A DNA stretch of 64,000 bases from Delphinus delphis (taxonomy: Eukaryota > Chordata > Mammalia > Artiodactyla > Delphinidae), in contig NC_082697.1 of the NCBI RefSeq assembly GCF_949987515.2, positions 86,054,554-86,118,553 on the forward strand, written 5' to 3'. Of this stretch, positions 25,901 through 37,535 are shown one piece after another (within the stretch, counting starts at the first letter, position 1; each line of letters starts with the position of its first letter). A program made the position numbers and the translations under genes. The notes below the pieces were generated by a model. That model worked only from the letters and a program-made list of their open reading frames with translations, did not search any database and was not told the origin of the DNA.

Positions 25901-26778
25901 TGCTGCATCCCATAGGTTTTGGATCATTGTGTTTTCATTGTCATTTGTTTCCAGGTATTTTTTGATTTCCCCTTTGATTTCTTCAGTGATCTCTTAGTTA
26001 TTTTGTAGTGTATTGTTTAGCCTCCATGTGTTTGTATTTTTTACAGATTTTTTTCCTGTAATTGATATCTAGTCTCATAGTGTTGTGGTCGGAAAAGATA
26101 CTCGATATGATTTCAATTTTCTTAAATTTACCAAGGCTTGATTTGTGACCCAAGATATGATCTATCCTGGAGAATGTTCCATGAACACTTGAGAAGAAAG
26201 GGTATTCTGTTGTTTTTGGATGGAATGTCCTATAAATATCAATTAAGTCCATCTTGTTTAATGTATCATTTAAAGCTTGTGTTTCCTTATTTATTTTCAT
26301 TTTGGATGATCTGTCTTTTGGTGAAAGTGGGGTGTCCCACTACTATGTCTCCTACTATGATTGTGTTACTGTCGATTTCCCCTTTTATGGCTGTTAGCAT
26401 TTGCCTTATGTATTGAGGTGTTCCTATGTTGGGTGCATAAATATTTACAATTGTTATATCTTCTTCTTGGATCGATCCCTTGATCATTATGTAGTGTCCT
26501 TCTTTGTCTCCTGTAATAGTCTTTATTTTAAAGTCTATTTTGTCTGATATGAGAATTCCTACTCCAGCTTTCTTTTGATTTACATTTGCATGGAATGTTT
26601 TTTTCCATCCCCTCACTTTCAGTCTGTACGTGTCCCTAGGTCTGAAGTGGGTCTCTTGTAGACAGCATATATATGGGCCTTGTATTTGTATCCATTCAGC
26701 CAGCCTATGTCTTTTGGTTGGAGCATTTAATCCATTTACATTTAAGGTAGTTATTGATATGTATGTTCCTATTACCAT
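22908..26778 (-). pseudogene. L1 ORF2 remnant (endonuclease, reverse transcriptase, Cys-rich end)
   Basis: The frame starts near 26778 with the endonuclease block TLNVNGLNAPTKRHRL and the CLQETHF motif, then the SRIDHILGHK block (25998-26300). The reverse transcriptase shows [19 protein letters not shown] (24665-25066) and the FADD catalytic box just before the [11 protein letters not shown] block. The C-terminal piece at 22908-23375 keeps the Cys-rich [18 protein letters not shown]. The reading frame is lost near 26290, again just before the FADD box, and again at a 52 bp tandem duplication at 24227-24330. Family roles (nicking and target-primed reverse transcription) are established knowledge. 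This copy is non-functional. Confidence 0.92.
24227..24330 (-). repeat. 52 bp tandem duplication inside L1 ORF2
   Basis: Two adjacent 52 bp units lie at 24227-24278 and 24279-24330. Both begin gtagtttgatagggattgc and differ at about two positions. As 52 is not a multiple of three, the duplication shifts the ORF2 frame. The translated frame shows the same peptide ([12 protein letters not shown]) next to its own out-of-frame copy. Confidence 0.95.
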
Positions 26779-27180
26779 TTCCTTAATTGTTTTGGGTTTG
26801 TTATTATAGGTCTTTTCCTTCTCTTGTGTTTCCTGCCTAGAGAAGTTCCTTTAGCATTTGTTGTAAAGCTGGTTTGGTGGTGGTGAATTCTCTTCTCTTT
26901 TGCTTGTCTGTAAAGGTTTTAATTTCTCCATCGAATCTGAATGAGATCCTTGCTGGGTAGAGTAATCTTGGCTGTAGGTTTTTCTCTTTCATCACTTTAA
27001 ATATGTCCTGCCACTCCCTTCTGGCTTGCAGAGTTTCTGCTGAAAGATCAGCTGTTAACCTTATGGGGATTCCCTTGTATGTTATTTGTTGCTTTTCCCT
27101 TGCTGCTTTTAATATTTTTTCTTTATATTTAATTTTTGATAGTTTGATTAATATGTGTCTTGGCGTGTTTCTCCTTGGAT

Positions 27181-27619
27181 TTATCCTGTATGGGACCCTC
27201 TGTGCTTCCTGGACTTGAGTACTTCCTTTCCCATATTAAGGAAGTTTTCAACTATAATCTCTTCCAATATTTTCTCAGTCCCTTTCTTTTTCTCTTCTTC
27301 TTCTGGGACCCCTATAATTCGAATGTTGGTGCGTTTAATGTTGTCCCAGAGGTCTCTTGAGACTGTCCTCAATTCTTCTCGTTCTTTTTTCTTTATTCTG
27401 CTCTGCGGTAGTTATTTCTACTATTTTATCTTCCAGGTCACTTATCCGTTCTTCTGCCTCAGTTATTCTGCTATTGCTTCCTTCTAGAGAATTTTTAATT
27501 TCACTTATTGTGTTGTTCATCATTGTTTGTTTGCTGTTTAGTTCTTCTAGTTTCTTGTTAAATGTTTCTTGTATTTTCTCCATTCTATTTCCAAGATTTT
27601 GGATCATCTTTACTCGCAT
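27181..27619 (-). pseudogene. L1 ORF1 remnant (coiled coil and RRM start)
   Basis: The 27335-27619 frame encodes a heptad-rich coiled coil (EELNSKQTMMNNTISEIKNS, then SRITEAEERISDLEDKI). The following frame at 27181-27372 begins the RNA-recognition part with RTNIRIIGVPEEEE. The two are out of frame with each other around 27335-27372. ORF1 normally forms a trimeric RNA-binding chaperone of the L1 particle. This copy is broken. Confidence 0.88.
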
Positions 27620-27799
27620 TACTCTGAATTCTTTTTCAGGTAGACTATTTCCTCTTCATTTGTTAGGTCTGGTGGGTTTTCACCTTGCTCCTTCATCTGC
27701 TGTGTGTTTCTCTCTCATCTCATTTTACTTACCTTACTGTGTTTGGGGTCTCCTATACGCAGGCTGCAGGTTCATAGTTCCTGTTGTTTTTGGTGTCTG

Positions 27800-28518
27800 C
27801 CCCCAGTGGCTGAGGTTGGGTCAGTGGGTTGTGTAGGCTTCCTGGTGGAGGGGACTGGTGCCTGTGTTCTGGTGGATGAGGCTGGATCTGGTCTTTCTGG
27901 TGGGCAGGACCACGTCCGGTGGTGTGTTTTGGGGTGTCTGTGACCTTGTTATGATTTTAGGCCGCCTCTCTGCTAATGGGTGGGGCTGTGTTCCTGTCTT
28001 GCTAGTTGTTTTGGCATGGGGTGTCCAGCACTGTAGCTTGCTGGTCATGAGTGGAGCTGGGGCTTAGCGTTGAGATGGAGATCTCTGGGAGAGCTTTCAC
28101 TGTTCGATATTACGTGGAGTCAGGAGGTCTCTGGTGGACCAATATCCTGAACTCGACTTTCCCACCTCAGAGGCACAAGCCTGACAGCCGGCTGGAGCAC
28201 CAAGACCCTGTCAGCCACATGGCTCAGAAGAAAAGGGAGGAAAGAAAGAAAGAAAATAATAGTAATAAAATAAAGTTACTAAAATAAAAAATTAATTAAA
28301 AGGAAAAATTAAAAAGTAATAAAAAAAGAGAAAGAAGAGAGCAACCAAACGAAGAAACAAATCTACCAATGATAACAAGCGCTAAAAACTATACAAAAGA
28401 AAAAAGAAAAAAAAAACGGACAGAGAGAACCCTAGGACAAATGGTAAAGGCAAAGCTATATAGACAAAATCACACAAAGAAGCATACACATAGACACTCA
28501 CAAAAAGAGAAAAAGGAA

Positions 28519-28552
<34 letters not shown>

Positions 28553-28702
28553 TATCTTCTGGGAAGTCTGAGGTCTTCTGCCTGCATTCAGTAGGTGTTC
28601 TGTAGGAGTTGTTCCACATGTAGATGTATTTCTGATGTATCTGTGGGGAGGAAGGTGATGTCCGCGTGTTACTCCTCCACCATCTTGAAGGTCTATCCTC
28701 TA
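27800..28702 (-). promoter_or_regulatory. L1 5' UTR
   Basis: This part lies upstream of ORF1 in the L1 and starts with the conserved leader 'caagatggtggaggagtaac'. It contains a plus-strand A-rich tract at 28230-28530 and (AT)n at 28527-28555. In active copies the L1 5' UTR holds an internal promoter. Whether this one works is unknown. Confidence 0.7.
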
Positions 28703-30004
28703 AAGTATTTGTAAAAGTTCTCTATTCAAACAGGTTGTGGGGTTAGCATCTCTATTAAATGGAAATTAAATCATAAATTCAATATTTATTAAGTGATGGA
28801 AATGAAAATCTGACATCTAGAGTAGTCTGTTGTTTCTAATATACAGCAGCTTTGAGGTTTGTCTCCTGATTTGCTGCGTCTGAGCGAGTGAACTAAATCT
28901 TCGAATCCCCGTGCTCACATTGACAAGCCCTGTGTTAGAATTCTACAGTTACTTCCGCTGAGTCCAGGAACACAGGAACCGCTCGTGTGTAGACAGATAC
29001 AGGACTAGGAACTGGAAAGCTGCCTGTCCCGAAGTGGGCGTTAGTGTTCGTTTCCTCTGTAACCACTCGCTGGCCCTTGCTTGCTTCCTGCCTCCACCTT
29101 TGCATCTCGGACTAACCCACGCCCGCCTCTGTCCTTTCTCCATCCCCTGTGGGGCCTCTGCCAGTGATTCTTGACCTGGACGGGCTCTCTTTCATGCACA
29201 CAGCTCCCCTGTGACACTGACAGAACGGACCAGAATTCAACCAAGTATGGGAGGCTGGATCGATTACTGTCAGAGAAAGAGATGTGACCAGAGTGGGCTT
29301 GCTCCGCGCTGCAAGAGCTGAGGCTCTGTCCTCAGGCCTAAATGGGCTGAATGGGTGCCTGAGGCCGACGTGCGACGGAGGAGTGGCTTCAGTATTGCGG
29401 GGGCTGTCACGGAGGGTGGGGTGGGTGTGCAGGAGGGTCTGTCTGATGGTGCCGGACAGAAAGAAGCCTTGAATATGGAGCCCTGAGTGTGTATGACCTC
29501 CGCTAGAGCTGTGGGTGATAGGAGCGTCCAGTGAAGATTCGGTGAAGAACAGAGTCCATTTGCCAAAAAGATGATTCTCTTCGTTGGTGCTATGAGCCTG
29601 GCCCCTGCACACGTCCCTCATGTCACGCTCGGCGTCTATGCCTAGCACAACTGCACGGGCCCCAGATAAACCTGCTGCTACTTCTTGAAACAGCCCCCTC
29701 TTCACCCGCGAGGCCCCACCTCAGCCATCCATCCGGAGCTAATAAGGGTCAGTGCTTTGCCGGGAGCGTTGGGTCGGGAGGGTGGGCTGATGTCAAGTAT
29801 GTGTTTGGTGGCCTCTGAGCTAATGAATTTGTTGTGTTTTGTCTAATCCATGAATCCATGATTTTAGCAATCTTAAGTGATATAGATTTTTCAAACCAAG
29901 CAGGGTTGTAAAAAGCCCGTTTTCCATTTACTCCTTTTTGTTAGACCACGTTGCCCCAGTAGCTGTCAGGAGAAGACTGGGATCATGTCGCCTCCTTCTA
30001 CCAA
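28703..30004 (+). other. GNA12 intron, no gene seen
   Basis: A 197-codon minus-strand frame at 29112-29705 has no recognised domain and no splice context that I can support. No repeat is assigned. Confidence 0.5.
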
Positions 30005-30360
30005 GGTGCTGTCTTAGTGCATTCAGGCTGCGGTAATAAAAACGCCACAGACTAAACAACAAGCGTTTGTTTCTCACAGTTCTGGAGGCTGGACGTCCGT
30101 GACACGGGCAGATTCAGTGTCGGGTGGCGGCCCGCTTCCGGGTTCATAGACAGCGTCTTCTCGCTGTGTCCTCACGTGGCAGAGGCAGGAGGGAGCCCTC
30201 CGGGGTCCCTCTGATACGGGCACTGATCCCATCGTGAGGACTCCCTCTTCATGACCTCAGCACCCCCAGAGGCCCCACCTCCTAACACCATCACACTGGG
30301 GAATAGGCTTCAGCATGTGAATGGGGGGCAGGGGGCACAGACATTCAGTCTGTAGCAAAG
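30005..30360. repeat. Mammalian interspersed repeat, family not named
   Basis: The phrases 'tttctcacagttctggaggc', 'ttctcgctgtgtcctcacgt' and 'cacctcctaacaccatcaca' recur in many mammalian loci in this order. I recognise it as a common old interspersed repeat but cannot name the family with confidence. Confidence 0.6.
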
Positions 30361-32985
30361 TCTGAGTGGTTAATCTCAGGTTAGCATCTCAGGTTCTGCC
30401 AGACACTATTCTCTGAAGACATGACCGCGTTCTCCTGGTGTTGAGGATAGATCAGAAGTGTAAACCTGGACCTTTAAATGAGCTGACGCTGTGGGGATCG
30501 TGAAGCCTATTGCTACATGTCCAGTGGAGTGACGTGCTCTCCAGTCTCTGACAATAAACCACAGTGACCTCGACCGCGGTTCCAACTCAGCCCAGCAGGA
30601 TGGCGCGGCGCGCCCAGGTTATGGGCCAATTTCTGGTCTGAGCACGTTGGTTTCTCATCCCCTCCTGTCCCCTTCCCGCCAGCCCCGCGTTGGAGAGCAG
30701 AATGGTGTAGTCCTCTGCCTTACGGTTCAACAGCGGCTCTAATGTGGACCCGGTAGCTTATTGTCCAGGTGAAGCAGGATTTCTCCCCTCTCCGACGTCA
30801 TACATGATTCTTCTGGAAAGAGTCAAGGCCACCAACCATGCAGAGCAGCAGAGTCACCAATAAGTCACCGCCTTTGAGGTTGTGAAACAAGCTGGTGAGA
30901 TGATTAAACAGACCGTTCTGGTGGAGAAACAAACTGTAAAGGTCCGTTTATGTTAGCATTTGGTGTGTTTTAAGGTCCATTGGTCCGACCCTGATTTCAA
31001 ACGCAATCGTTAGAAATAAAGTCAAACTGGGGGAAAAGGATTTCCTCCCCTTCTTAATAGTCTGTGTTTAGCTCATGCCTACTTTTGTCCTCGGGACGCT
31101 TTGCAGGTCACGTCTGCGTGTCAGGGTTCTGCACTTGCACCCATGTCGCGGTGCCTGCCACCGGGACGACTGTCATGCCGTGGTGACAGAACATGGCCGG
31201 GGTATCTGCGTTGCCGTGACTTTTTGTGCCCAGTCAGGCCAAGACCCCTGGCCGGGTGGTGGTGGGAGCGGGTGCTGGTCCCACTGTCTTTGTGCCTGGA
31301 GCCCCCGCCCGAGTCGGGCAGGAGGCTGGCTGTGGGCCGCCCCTGCTGCCCCGCCTTCCTGGAAGGATGCACGGGGGACACGGGCAGTGCCTTGATTGTT
31401 CTTGAGCTCTCGTCGTGCCTCCGAGGGCCCCGAATGAGAGGCGGTGGGGGGTAAGAGAGATGGGAGCTTTGGGGAAGGAGTAGCCGTAAATCAGGTGAGT
31501 TGGCATCCACTCCGGCAGCTCTTCGCTCACCAGCTGTTTCCTGTCCGGCCATGGGAGGAGGCAGGCTGTGCCAATCAGCAGGGCACGATCGGCAGCTGCG
31601 GGAAGGGGCACGACCTCCCGCCGCACTGAACCCAGCTTCCCCTCCACGGGGAGGAGCTGTGTGCGGGCTGGGGGCCGCAGCTGGAGGCGAGGTGTTCGTG
31701 CCGGCCCGGACCCCGGCCTCCCAGGGCAGAGTCGGCCTGTGCCCTGACAGCACGGGTGCCCAGGAGGAAGGTCATATCGCAAATCGTGGTCTGTGCTGTG
31801 ACGCAGGGAAGGTGTGTTTCTGTTCCTTAAACAAAATGCTCTCTGCCGAATCACCCACAGGCCTCCATTTTAACATGGGAAGGTTGATTCTTCACTGAAG
31901 GAAGCCCACCCGTCGGCTTCTTCTTCAGGCCCGGAGGAGGCCCGTGGGGAGGGAGGAACCAGGGCTTGCCGCTCCTGTCTTTCCTCATCGTCTTTTACGA
32001 GTCTCAGCTCAAGCTGCCATCCAGGACCTTCCAGATGATCTTCCTCCCTAAAAGCCCAGAGTGCCACCTCCTTGCCACCCTCCACTGTCGTGAGAACACG
32101 GGGCTGGCGTGGCTTCCCTGGGGGACTCTCCCAGCGTCCTCGCCGGTCCCTGTCTGCAGAGTGAGGCTCAGGGTGCAACCTTGCAGGAAGCCGTGTCCTC
32201 TGGGCACACGGGGTATAATCAACGTCCCACTTTTTAAGGGGAGCTTTTGCTCGTTCACTTCCACTGCCTCTGTTCCCTCCATGTAATCGACATTGAAGGC
32301 CCTCTGAACGCTCCTTATGCCCCGTGAGTGCCGCCGCGTTGGGGGGTTCAGTCCTCCGAGAACAGGACCGTGGGTGATTTTCAAGGTCACTCTGGCTATT
32401 GAACGGCCCTGGTTTGTATCGACGTTCAGTCCGGAGAACGTCCAGTGGGTAGAGAAAGACTGGTCATCCCAGCACGGAAATCCAGACCAAAGAGTCCCCT
32501 CGTTCGAGGCTGTAAATCAGGTCGTACAAATATGTGACGTAATAATGGAATGTCAGGCCTGTTTCCAGAAACTGGTGCGTGTTTTGTCATGTGCCTCAAA
32601 GACGGTGGCTAGAGTGCCTTGGGCCAGCTGTCCAGGAGCGAAACCATTCACAGACACTTAATCTCACGCGCTAGCTCCCTGGTGGCGTGGCCTGGAGCAG
32701 GCCAGTCTCCATATCTGGGAAGGAAGGGAGTCAGTACCCTGCCCATCACCAGGATCAAGCCAGGGGCGCTTTGGAAAACACAGTCTGAATTTGAACCTTG
32801 GGATCAGAGCTAGAGAAATTGCATTTTTAAATTTTAATGGTGTTTTTAATTTAAAAAAATACATGTATGCTATTAGCCTTTTTACTTTGCCTTCCTGTTT
32901 ACACAGAGGCAAAGTAGCAGTCATTTTACCAAATCAGGGTTCCTCAACCTAGACTGAGTTGTGACTCTTATTTCCTCCACGACAG
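30361..32985 (+). other. GNA12 intron before the penultimate coding exon
   Basis: The middle part (about 31080-31780) is GC-rich and has several overlapping chance frames on both strands. No exon of GNA12 or another gene is recognised. The final polypyrimidine-rich stretch and CAG at 32983-32985 form the acceptor for the exon at 32986. Confidence 0.6.
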
Positions 32986-33036
32986 GGTGAATCAGTGAAG
33001 TACTTCCTGGATAACTTGGACCGGATTGGCCAGCTG
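32986..33036 (+). CDS. GNA12: GNA12 penultimate coding exon (exon 3)
   Basis: This 51 bp exon encodes 17 residues, GESVKYFLDNLDRIGQL. That is the helical-domain segment of G-alpha-12 just before switch I. It has a canonical acceptor (ctccacgacag) and donor (gtgagt), and both junctions are in phase 0. It joins directly to NYFPSKQ at 34108. Gα12 is a membrane-associated GTPase that receives signal from GPCRs and activates RhoGEFs. The closest alternative, GNA13, is disfavoured by the C-terminal exon. Earlier exons (P-loop and most of the helical domain) are not in the window. Confidence 0.95.
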
Positions 33037-34107
33037 GTGAGTAAGACCCCCACCCCAGGCGTCTGTGATCCAGGATTAGAAAACATTTGTGTGGAGACCA
33101 AAGCAGCCCAAGCGGTGAGGGCTTTCGCCATCCTCATGAGCCGTGTTTGTGGTGTCAGGCGACTGCAATGCCATTATTGCTCCTAAAAAATTAGCGGTAA
33201 TTCCTTAATATCAAGTCAGTTTTGAGACTTTCCCAGTTGTCTCATTAGAGTCTTCTTGTGGCTGCTGCTTTATTTCAGTAGTTTGAGTCAACATCCTATT
33301 ACGGTCCATCCATTGCAACTGGTCCATGGCACTTGGACTTCTTTTATTCTTTAGGTTTCTCCTTCCATCTTTTCCTCCTTTCAGTTTATTTGTTGGAGTA
33401 AGTACATTATTTCTCCTGCAGGGTTTCTCGCGTCTCAGTTTTGCTCTTCCATCCCTGCAGTGTTGTTGAAGGTGTTTCTCTCCCCGCTCTGTGCCTCATG
33501 AATTGGTCGTTGGCGCTAGAGGCTTCAGCCCTGTTTGGATCTTTGGCAAGGATGATGCGTGAGTGCTGGTGTGCAGTAATCACTGGAGGATTGTTAATAG
33601 TGCAGGATCAAAGTGGTTTGAGTGACCACAGTTGCCCGTGTGTTGCTAAAGACTTTAAGAGTCCTCCAAGGATAACATATTAAATATATTGCAGGCTAAG
33701 TTTAAATAGCGTTGCAAAACCTAAGTTAAGTCAGTTCATAGTAAGGGTTTGGAATGCGTGTGCCCTAGAAGTTAGAAAAACAGAAAGGTAGCTATGGTGC
33801 AGGAAAAACAGATGGAAGTCTCCTGTGGAGAAGAAAGCCGATGAGGTTGCAGTGGGGCCTAACAGTGAAGATTCTGATAACCCTTCCTCAGCCTGATGAG
33901 ACTTTGTTCATTTTGAAATGAGCTGTTTAGTTCCTTCACTTTTTGTTTCATGGTGAGTTTATATTTTTGTAATTGAAAGTTGCTTCTGGTATTTGGTTCA
34001 GCTTCTCTCAAAAGTCACTGTAACTCTCTTTCCTTCCACCCCATCTTTTTGTTCTTGTTTTCTCATGTTCTTCCTCTCCTGAATTTCTCCCTTATCCTAT
34101 TTTACAG
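33037..34107 (+). other. GNA12: GNA12 last intron
   Basis: This 1,071 bp intron has GT at 33037 and a 'cctattttacag' acceptor ending at 34107. About 33200-33620 looks like decayed interspersed repeat ('actttcccagttgtctcatt', 'ggtttctccttccatctttt'), family not assigned. No gene is seen. Confidence 0.85.
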
Positions 34108-34677
34108 AATTACTTTCCTAGCAAGCAGGACATCCTGCTGGCGAGGAAGGCCACCAAGGGCATTGTGGAGCATGACTTTGTCATCAAAAAAATCCCTTTC
34201 AAGATGGTGGATGTGGGCGGCCAGCGGTCTCAGCGCCAGAAGTGGTTCCAGTGCTTTGATGGGATCACGTCGATCCTGTTCATGGTCTCGTCCAGTGAGT
34301 ACGACCAGGTCCTCATGGAAGACAGGCGCACCAACCGCCTGGTGGAGTCCATGAACATCTTTGAGACCATCGTTAACAACAAGCTCTTCTTCAACGTCTC
34401 CATCATCCTGTTCCTCAACAAGATGGACCTCCTGGTGGAGAAAGTAAAGACTGTCAGCATCAAGAAGCACTTCCCAGACTTCAAGGGTGACCCCCACAGG
34501 CTGGAGGACGTCCAGCGCTACCTGGTCCAGTGTTTCGACCGGAAGAGACGGAATCGCAGTAAGCCACTCTTCCACCACTTCACCACCGCCATAGACACCG
34601 AGAACATCCGCTTCGTGTTTCACGCTGTGAAGGACACCATCCTGCAAGAGAACCTGAAGGATATTATGTTGCAGTGA
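34108..34677 (+). CDS. GNA12: GNA12 last coding exon (GTPase domain and C-terminus)
   Basis: This exon encodes 189 residues from [18 protein letters not shown] to DIMLQ and a TGA at 34675-34677. It holds switch I with the catalytic Arg (LLARKATKG), the G3/switch II box DVGGQRSQR with the catalytic Gln, the G4 box NKMD and the G5-like TTAIDT. If total length is 381 residues as in human, the Arg and Gln are residues 205 and 231. The C-terminus KDIMLQ, which contacts receptors, separates GNA12 from GNA13 (which ends QLMLQ). All nucleotide-binding motifs here are intact. The product relays GPCR signals to p115-RhoGEF, LARG and Rho. Confidence 0.97.
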   Translation, partial: NYFPSKQDILLARKATKGIVEHDFVIKKIPFKMVDVGGQRSQRQKWFQCFDGITSILFMVSSSEYDQVLMEDRRTNRLVESMNIFETIVNNKLFFNVSIILFLNKMDLLVEKVKTVSIKKHFPDFKGDPHRLEDVQRYLVQCFDRKRRNRSKPLFHHFTTAIDTENIRFVFHAVKDTILQENLKDIMLQ

Positions 34678-36960
34678 AGGAGGACGCCCCTCACTCTTGT
34701 GGTCCTTCAGCAGCCTCGCCGGCCACAGGCCAGATCTCCCCGGTGCCCCGGAGCGGGTTTCCCGAATCCGTGCCCCCAACACCTGGCTCAGGGGTGCCGT
34801 GAGGCCCGCCACGCTCTAGGCCAAAGGACGCGACACTTTGATGTTAGCTACTGAATCCTGGGGACTAGTGAAACTACTGAAAATCCGAGCGATCACTTTG
34901 GTATTAACGTGTAGTGCTTAATGACACAGCTTTCTTTCTTTTTACAGCTTTCTTCCTTCTCTTTCTTTTTCCTTCTCTGACACAATGTAACCGAGGACTG
35001 CGTGTGCGTGCGCGCACACTCTGTCTTTAACGACAGAGACACGAAAACCGACATCTTTGCAGATGGCTTTTCTCTCTAACTCGAGAGTGCTTGGTGAGGA
35101 GTGTTGCCGGGGCGGGGGGGGAGGGTGGTTTGTAGGAGGTGAAGCGTGGGCTGTCGCCACCACTTCCCCAAGGGAGCGTGCTGCCTTTTAAGTCTCTTGT
35201 GCCGATGTCCCGAGAGGCCCTGGCCCGGCTGTCAGATGAGAGGGTGGCAGTGAGAGCTGGCAGTGTGGACTTAAGGCCCCACAACCTGCACTTTCTTCCC
35301 GCCCTGCCCCCTCCCCTCTGCACAGGGCAGTGCCCGCTGCCTCTGTGCCCACCCTCCCTGCCCCTCGGCAAAAACTTCAACCAGCTGGCCTTGCAGATGA
35401 CTCTTCTGTCTTCTCAGTCGTCTCCGACGCTGCAGTCGGCTGCAGGGAGCCTTTCCTTCTTTGGAGGAAGTGGAGAGCTCCTTTCCTCTCAGGGGCTTCC
35501 GAGAGCTGGCGGCATTGCCAGCGGAGCCCTCGTTATTGCCCCCGGGCTCCGCGCTGCCTCCTGGTGGCCGAGAATCGAGGTTCTCATCACGGTCTCTTGC
35601 TTCTACTAACGTACACATGTAGCAGGAAAAGTGTTGGACGTGGTCTCCTCTGAGTGAAACTGCAGAGGCTGTGAATGTCGACGCGAGCTGGTCAATCTTA
35701 CACTCAGTTAACTTGTCCGGTTACTCTGTCCAGGTGTCTTTCACTGTGTTTAAAAATACATTGCATTCCAAACTGGTCCCCACTGTGTATTACTCTACTC
35801 AAAAGTGTCTGGCGTGTTGAGGACCCTGCCTAGCATTTAAAAGAGAAAAAAGCTTCCTCTGTCAGTGGCACCAGAATGTTCCTGTGGTTGAGTAACCGTC
35901 CCCGGGCCCCATCCCCAGGCCACACTGTTCCCGGTCCTGTGTCCCTGGTGAGTGGCTTGCTTGCCTTCACCCAGCAGATAAACAGGGATCTTGTGGCAGA
36001 TGCTGGCCCAGGAGGAAAGGGAGGAAAGAAACTGCTTCTGAGTCAGCCTTGTTATCACAGGGTTTTAATGAGGAGACGACATGAAATCCTGTCTCTCTGG
36101 GCGCTCGAGGCTTCCTGTCGATGTTCGCTGGGGTTTCGGCTTTTTTTTGGCTGGAGAAAAGTTGCTGTTTTTGTACTGCTTCCTGTGGCTCTTCATAAAC
36201 TGAGAGGGCGAGCCCCGGGATCGGGGCCGATGACCGAGGCTGAAAGAAAAAAGAACATTCTCAACAGGCTGCGTCAGGGCGGCCCGAGACCCCGCCGTCG
36301 CTGCTCAGAGGACCTGTCCTGGGGCACGAGCGCTCCTCGCCCGCCGGGTTCCAGGTCTCACACGTGTGTCGGGACCCACGCGCTTCCTCACCAGCCTGGC
36401 AGCGCTCCCTGTGGTCTGGCGGAGGGGGCGGTCGGCGTAGCCGGTGCAGGTGCCCGTCCGAACGTCTTGCTGGCGAGTGGGGTCAGCACGGTCAGCAAGC
36501 GCCGTTTGTCCTTTCAACCGTCTGACGCGGCTGCTGGTTTGCTTTCGGAGGCGGAAGCGAGTTGGTATAGACAGGGAAGCTGAGCGGACTGGGAAGCAGG
36601 GGGGATGGCCCGAGGGGGGCCCCTGCCTGGCCCAGAACTGACCTGCTCTCCCCGCTGCGGCCGGGCTCCCCTCTTCACGGTAAGCTGAGTGGACGGCTTA
36701 GTCCTGGCAAGGCGCCCGGCCCTCAATGCCATGATTGGTCGGCTTCCGAGAAGAAGATCGCTCTTTGCAAGGTCAACTGAAACCATTTACAGCCTTTCTA
36801 CACATAGATTATAGTCACTTTTCTCTCCAAAACCTTAGGCTTTTCTATTTTTTTATTTTAATTTCACTGTTACCCTCGATTATTGTCTTTTTTTATTGAG
36901 ATAGTTGTGCCTCATCTGTTATTACAAAAATGTAACAATAAACTTCCTCAAACTAAGATA
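34678..36960 (+). other. GNA12: GNA12 3' UTR (proposed extent)
   Basis: The region follows the GNA12 stop codon, is GC-rich to about 36700 and then turns AT-rich. The first AATAAA on the plus strand after the stop is at 36937-36942, giving a UTR of about 2.3 kb. Open frames such as 35876-36583 show no recognised domain. A longer form ending farther right cannot be excluded. Confidence 0.55.
36937..36942 (+). terminator. GNA12: Candidate GNA12 polyadenylation signal
   Basis: An exact AATAAA hexamer lies in an AT-rich end region 2.26 kb after the stop. Cleavage would be expected about 10-30 bases downstream. Confidence 0.55.
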
Positions 36961-37482
36961 TTTTCCTCATAGTTATACTGTTTACACATAAGGACACATG
37001 TACGTTTTTTACTGAAATATTTTTTTAACCCTTCAGTTTGTAGAGAAATTGTTTTAAAGATATTGCATTGTAGCTTTGTAATTTATATAGAGAGTTCTCT
37101 AGACTCTTTATTCTTGTAATTTTTTTACTTCTTTGATAAAAATGAGTCAGGTTATTTCAACTCCAAGATCAGGAAATAATCTTGAAACAAGATTATTAGT
37201 TATGACTAACTAACTTGGGCATACTGGGAACAGACACTAACTTGGTATCGTGAGTAAAGGCACCGTTAGGAGGAGAGCAGTCGGGGTGAACTGCTCACCA
37301 CTTACACTTTGCACAGCATTTTAGCATTGGCAGGAGGGGCTGGTTTGATGATCTGACCACCTTCAGTCTCTGGATGTATCCTCAGTTTTCCTTTGCGTAA
37401 TAGAAAATAACTCAGCATGTGCAGTCAACATTAATTTGACAGTCCCCAAAATTCAGAGCAGTTGGATAACTCCTAATGTTCC

Positions 37483-37535
37483 TTACTTGTCGATCATTAC
37501 TTGTCGATCACAGGTTCATTACTTGTCGATCACAG
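37483..37535. repeat. Short tandem repeat, three copies of ttacttgtcgatca
   Basis: Copies start at 37483, 37497 and 37519. The second and third both extend to cacag and are separated by a short spacer (gttca). Each copy contains a CpG. It is just downstream of the proposed GNA12 end. Confidence 0.95.

Larger units (their letters stand above)
22545..28702 (-). mobile_element. Full-length L1 retrotransposon, inactivated
   Basis: This 6.16 kb element runs on the minus strand from a 5' UTR (beginning near 28702, 'caagatggtggaggagtaac') through ORF1 and ORF2 to the 3' UTR and a short tail at 22542-22548. A weak 8 bp candidate target duplication, aagtattt, lies at 22537-22544 and 28703-28710. Both ORFs are interrupted by stops and frameshifts, so it cannot move by itself. 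It lies antisense to GNA12 in an intron, the orientation that is usually better tolerated. Divergence is low compared with the other L1s here, so it is among the younger copies in the window. Confidence 0.9.

Noticed and set aside
31121..31854. Overlapping 206- and 210-codon minus-strand frames
   Set aside because: Mutually overlapping frames in GC-rich intron with low-complexity protein and no splice support.
1..32985. Search for GNA12 exons 1 and 2
   Set aside because: No sequence encoding the P-loop GAGESGKS or the exon 2 segment KLGIPWQYSE was found, so they are assumed to lie left of the window.
34108..34677. Assignment to GNA13 instead of GNA12
   Set aside because: The C-terminus KDIMLQ and the TTAIDTEN segment fit GNA12. 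GNA13 ends QLMLQ. The neighbouring AMZ1 also fits the GNA12 locus.
34102..34812. 236-codon minus-strand open frame across GNA12 exon 4
   Set aside because: It is the antisense shadow of a strongly conserved GC-rich coding exon and has no recognised domain.
37483..37535. CRISPR-like repeats
   Set aside because: Units are 14 bp, nearly contiguous and in a mammalian genome. There is no repeat-spacer architecture.
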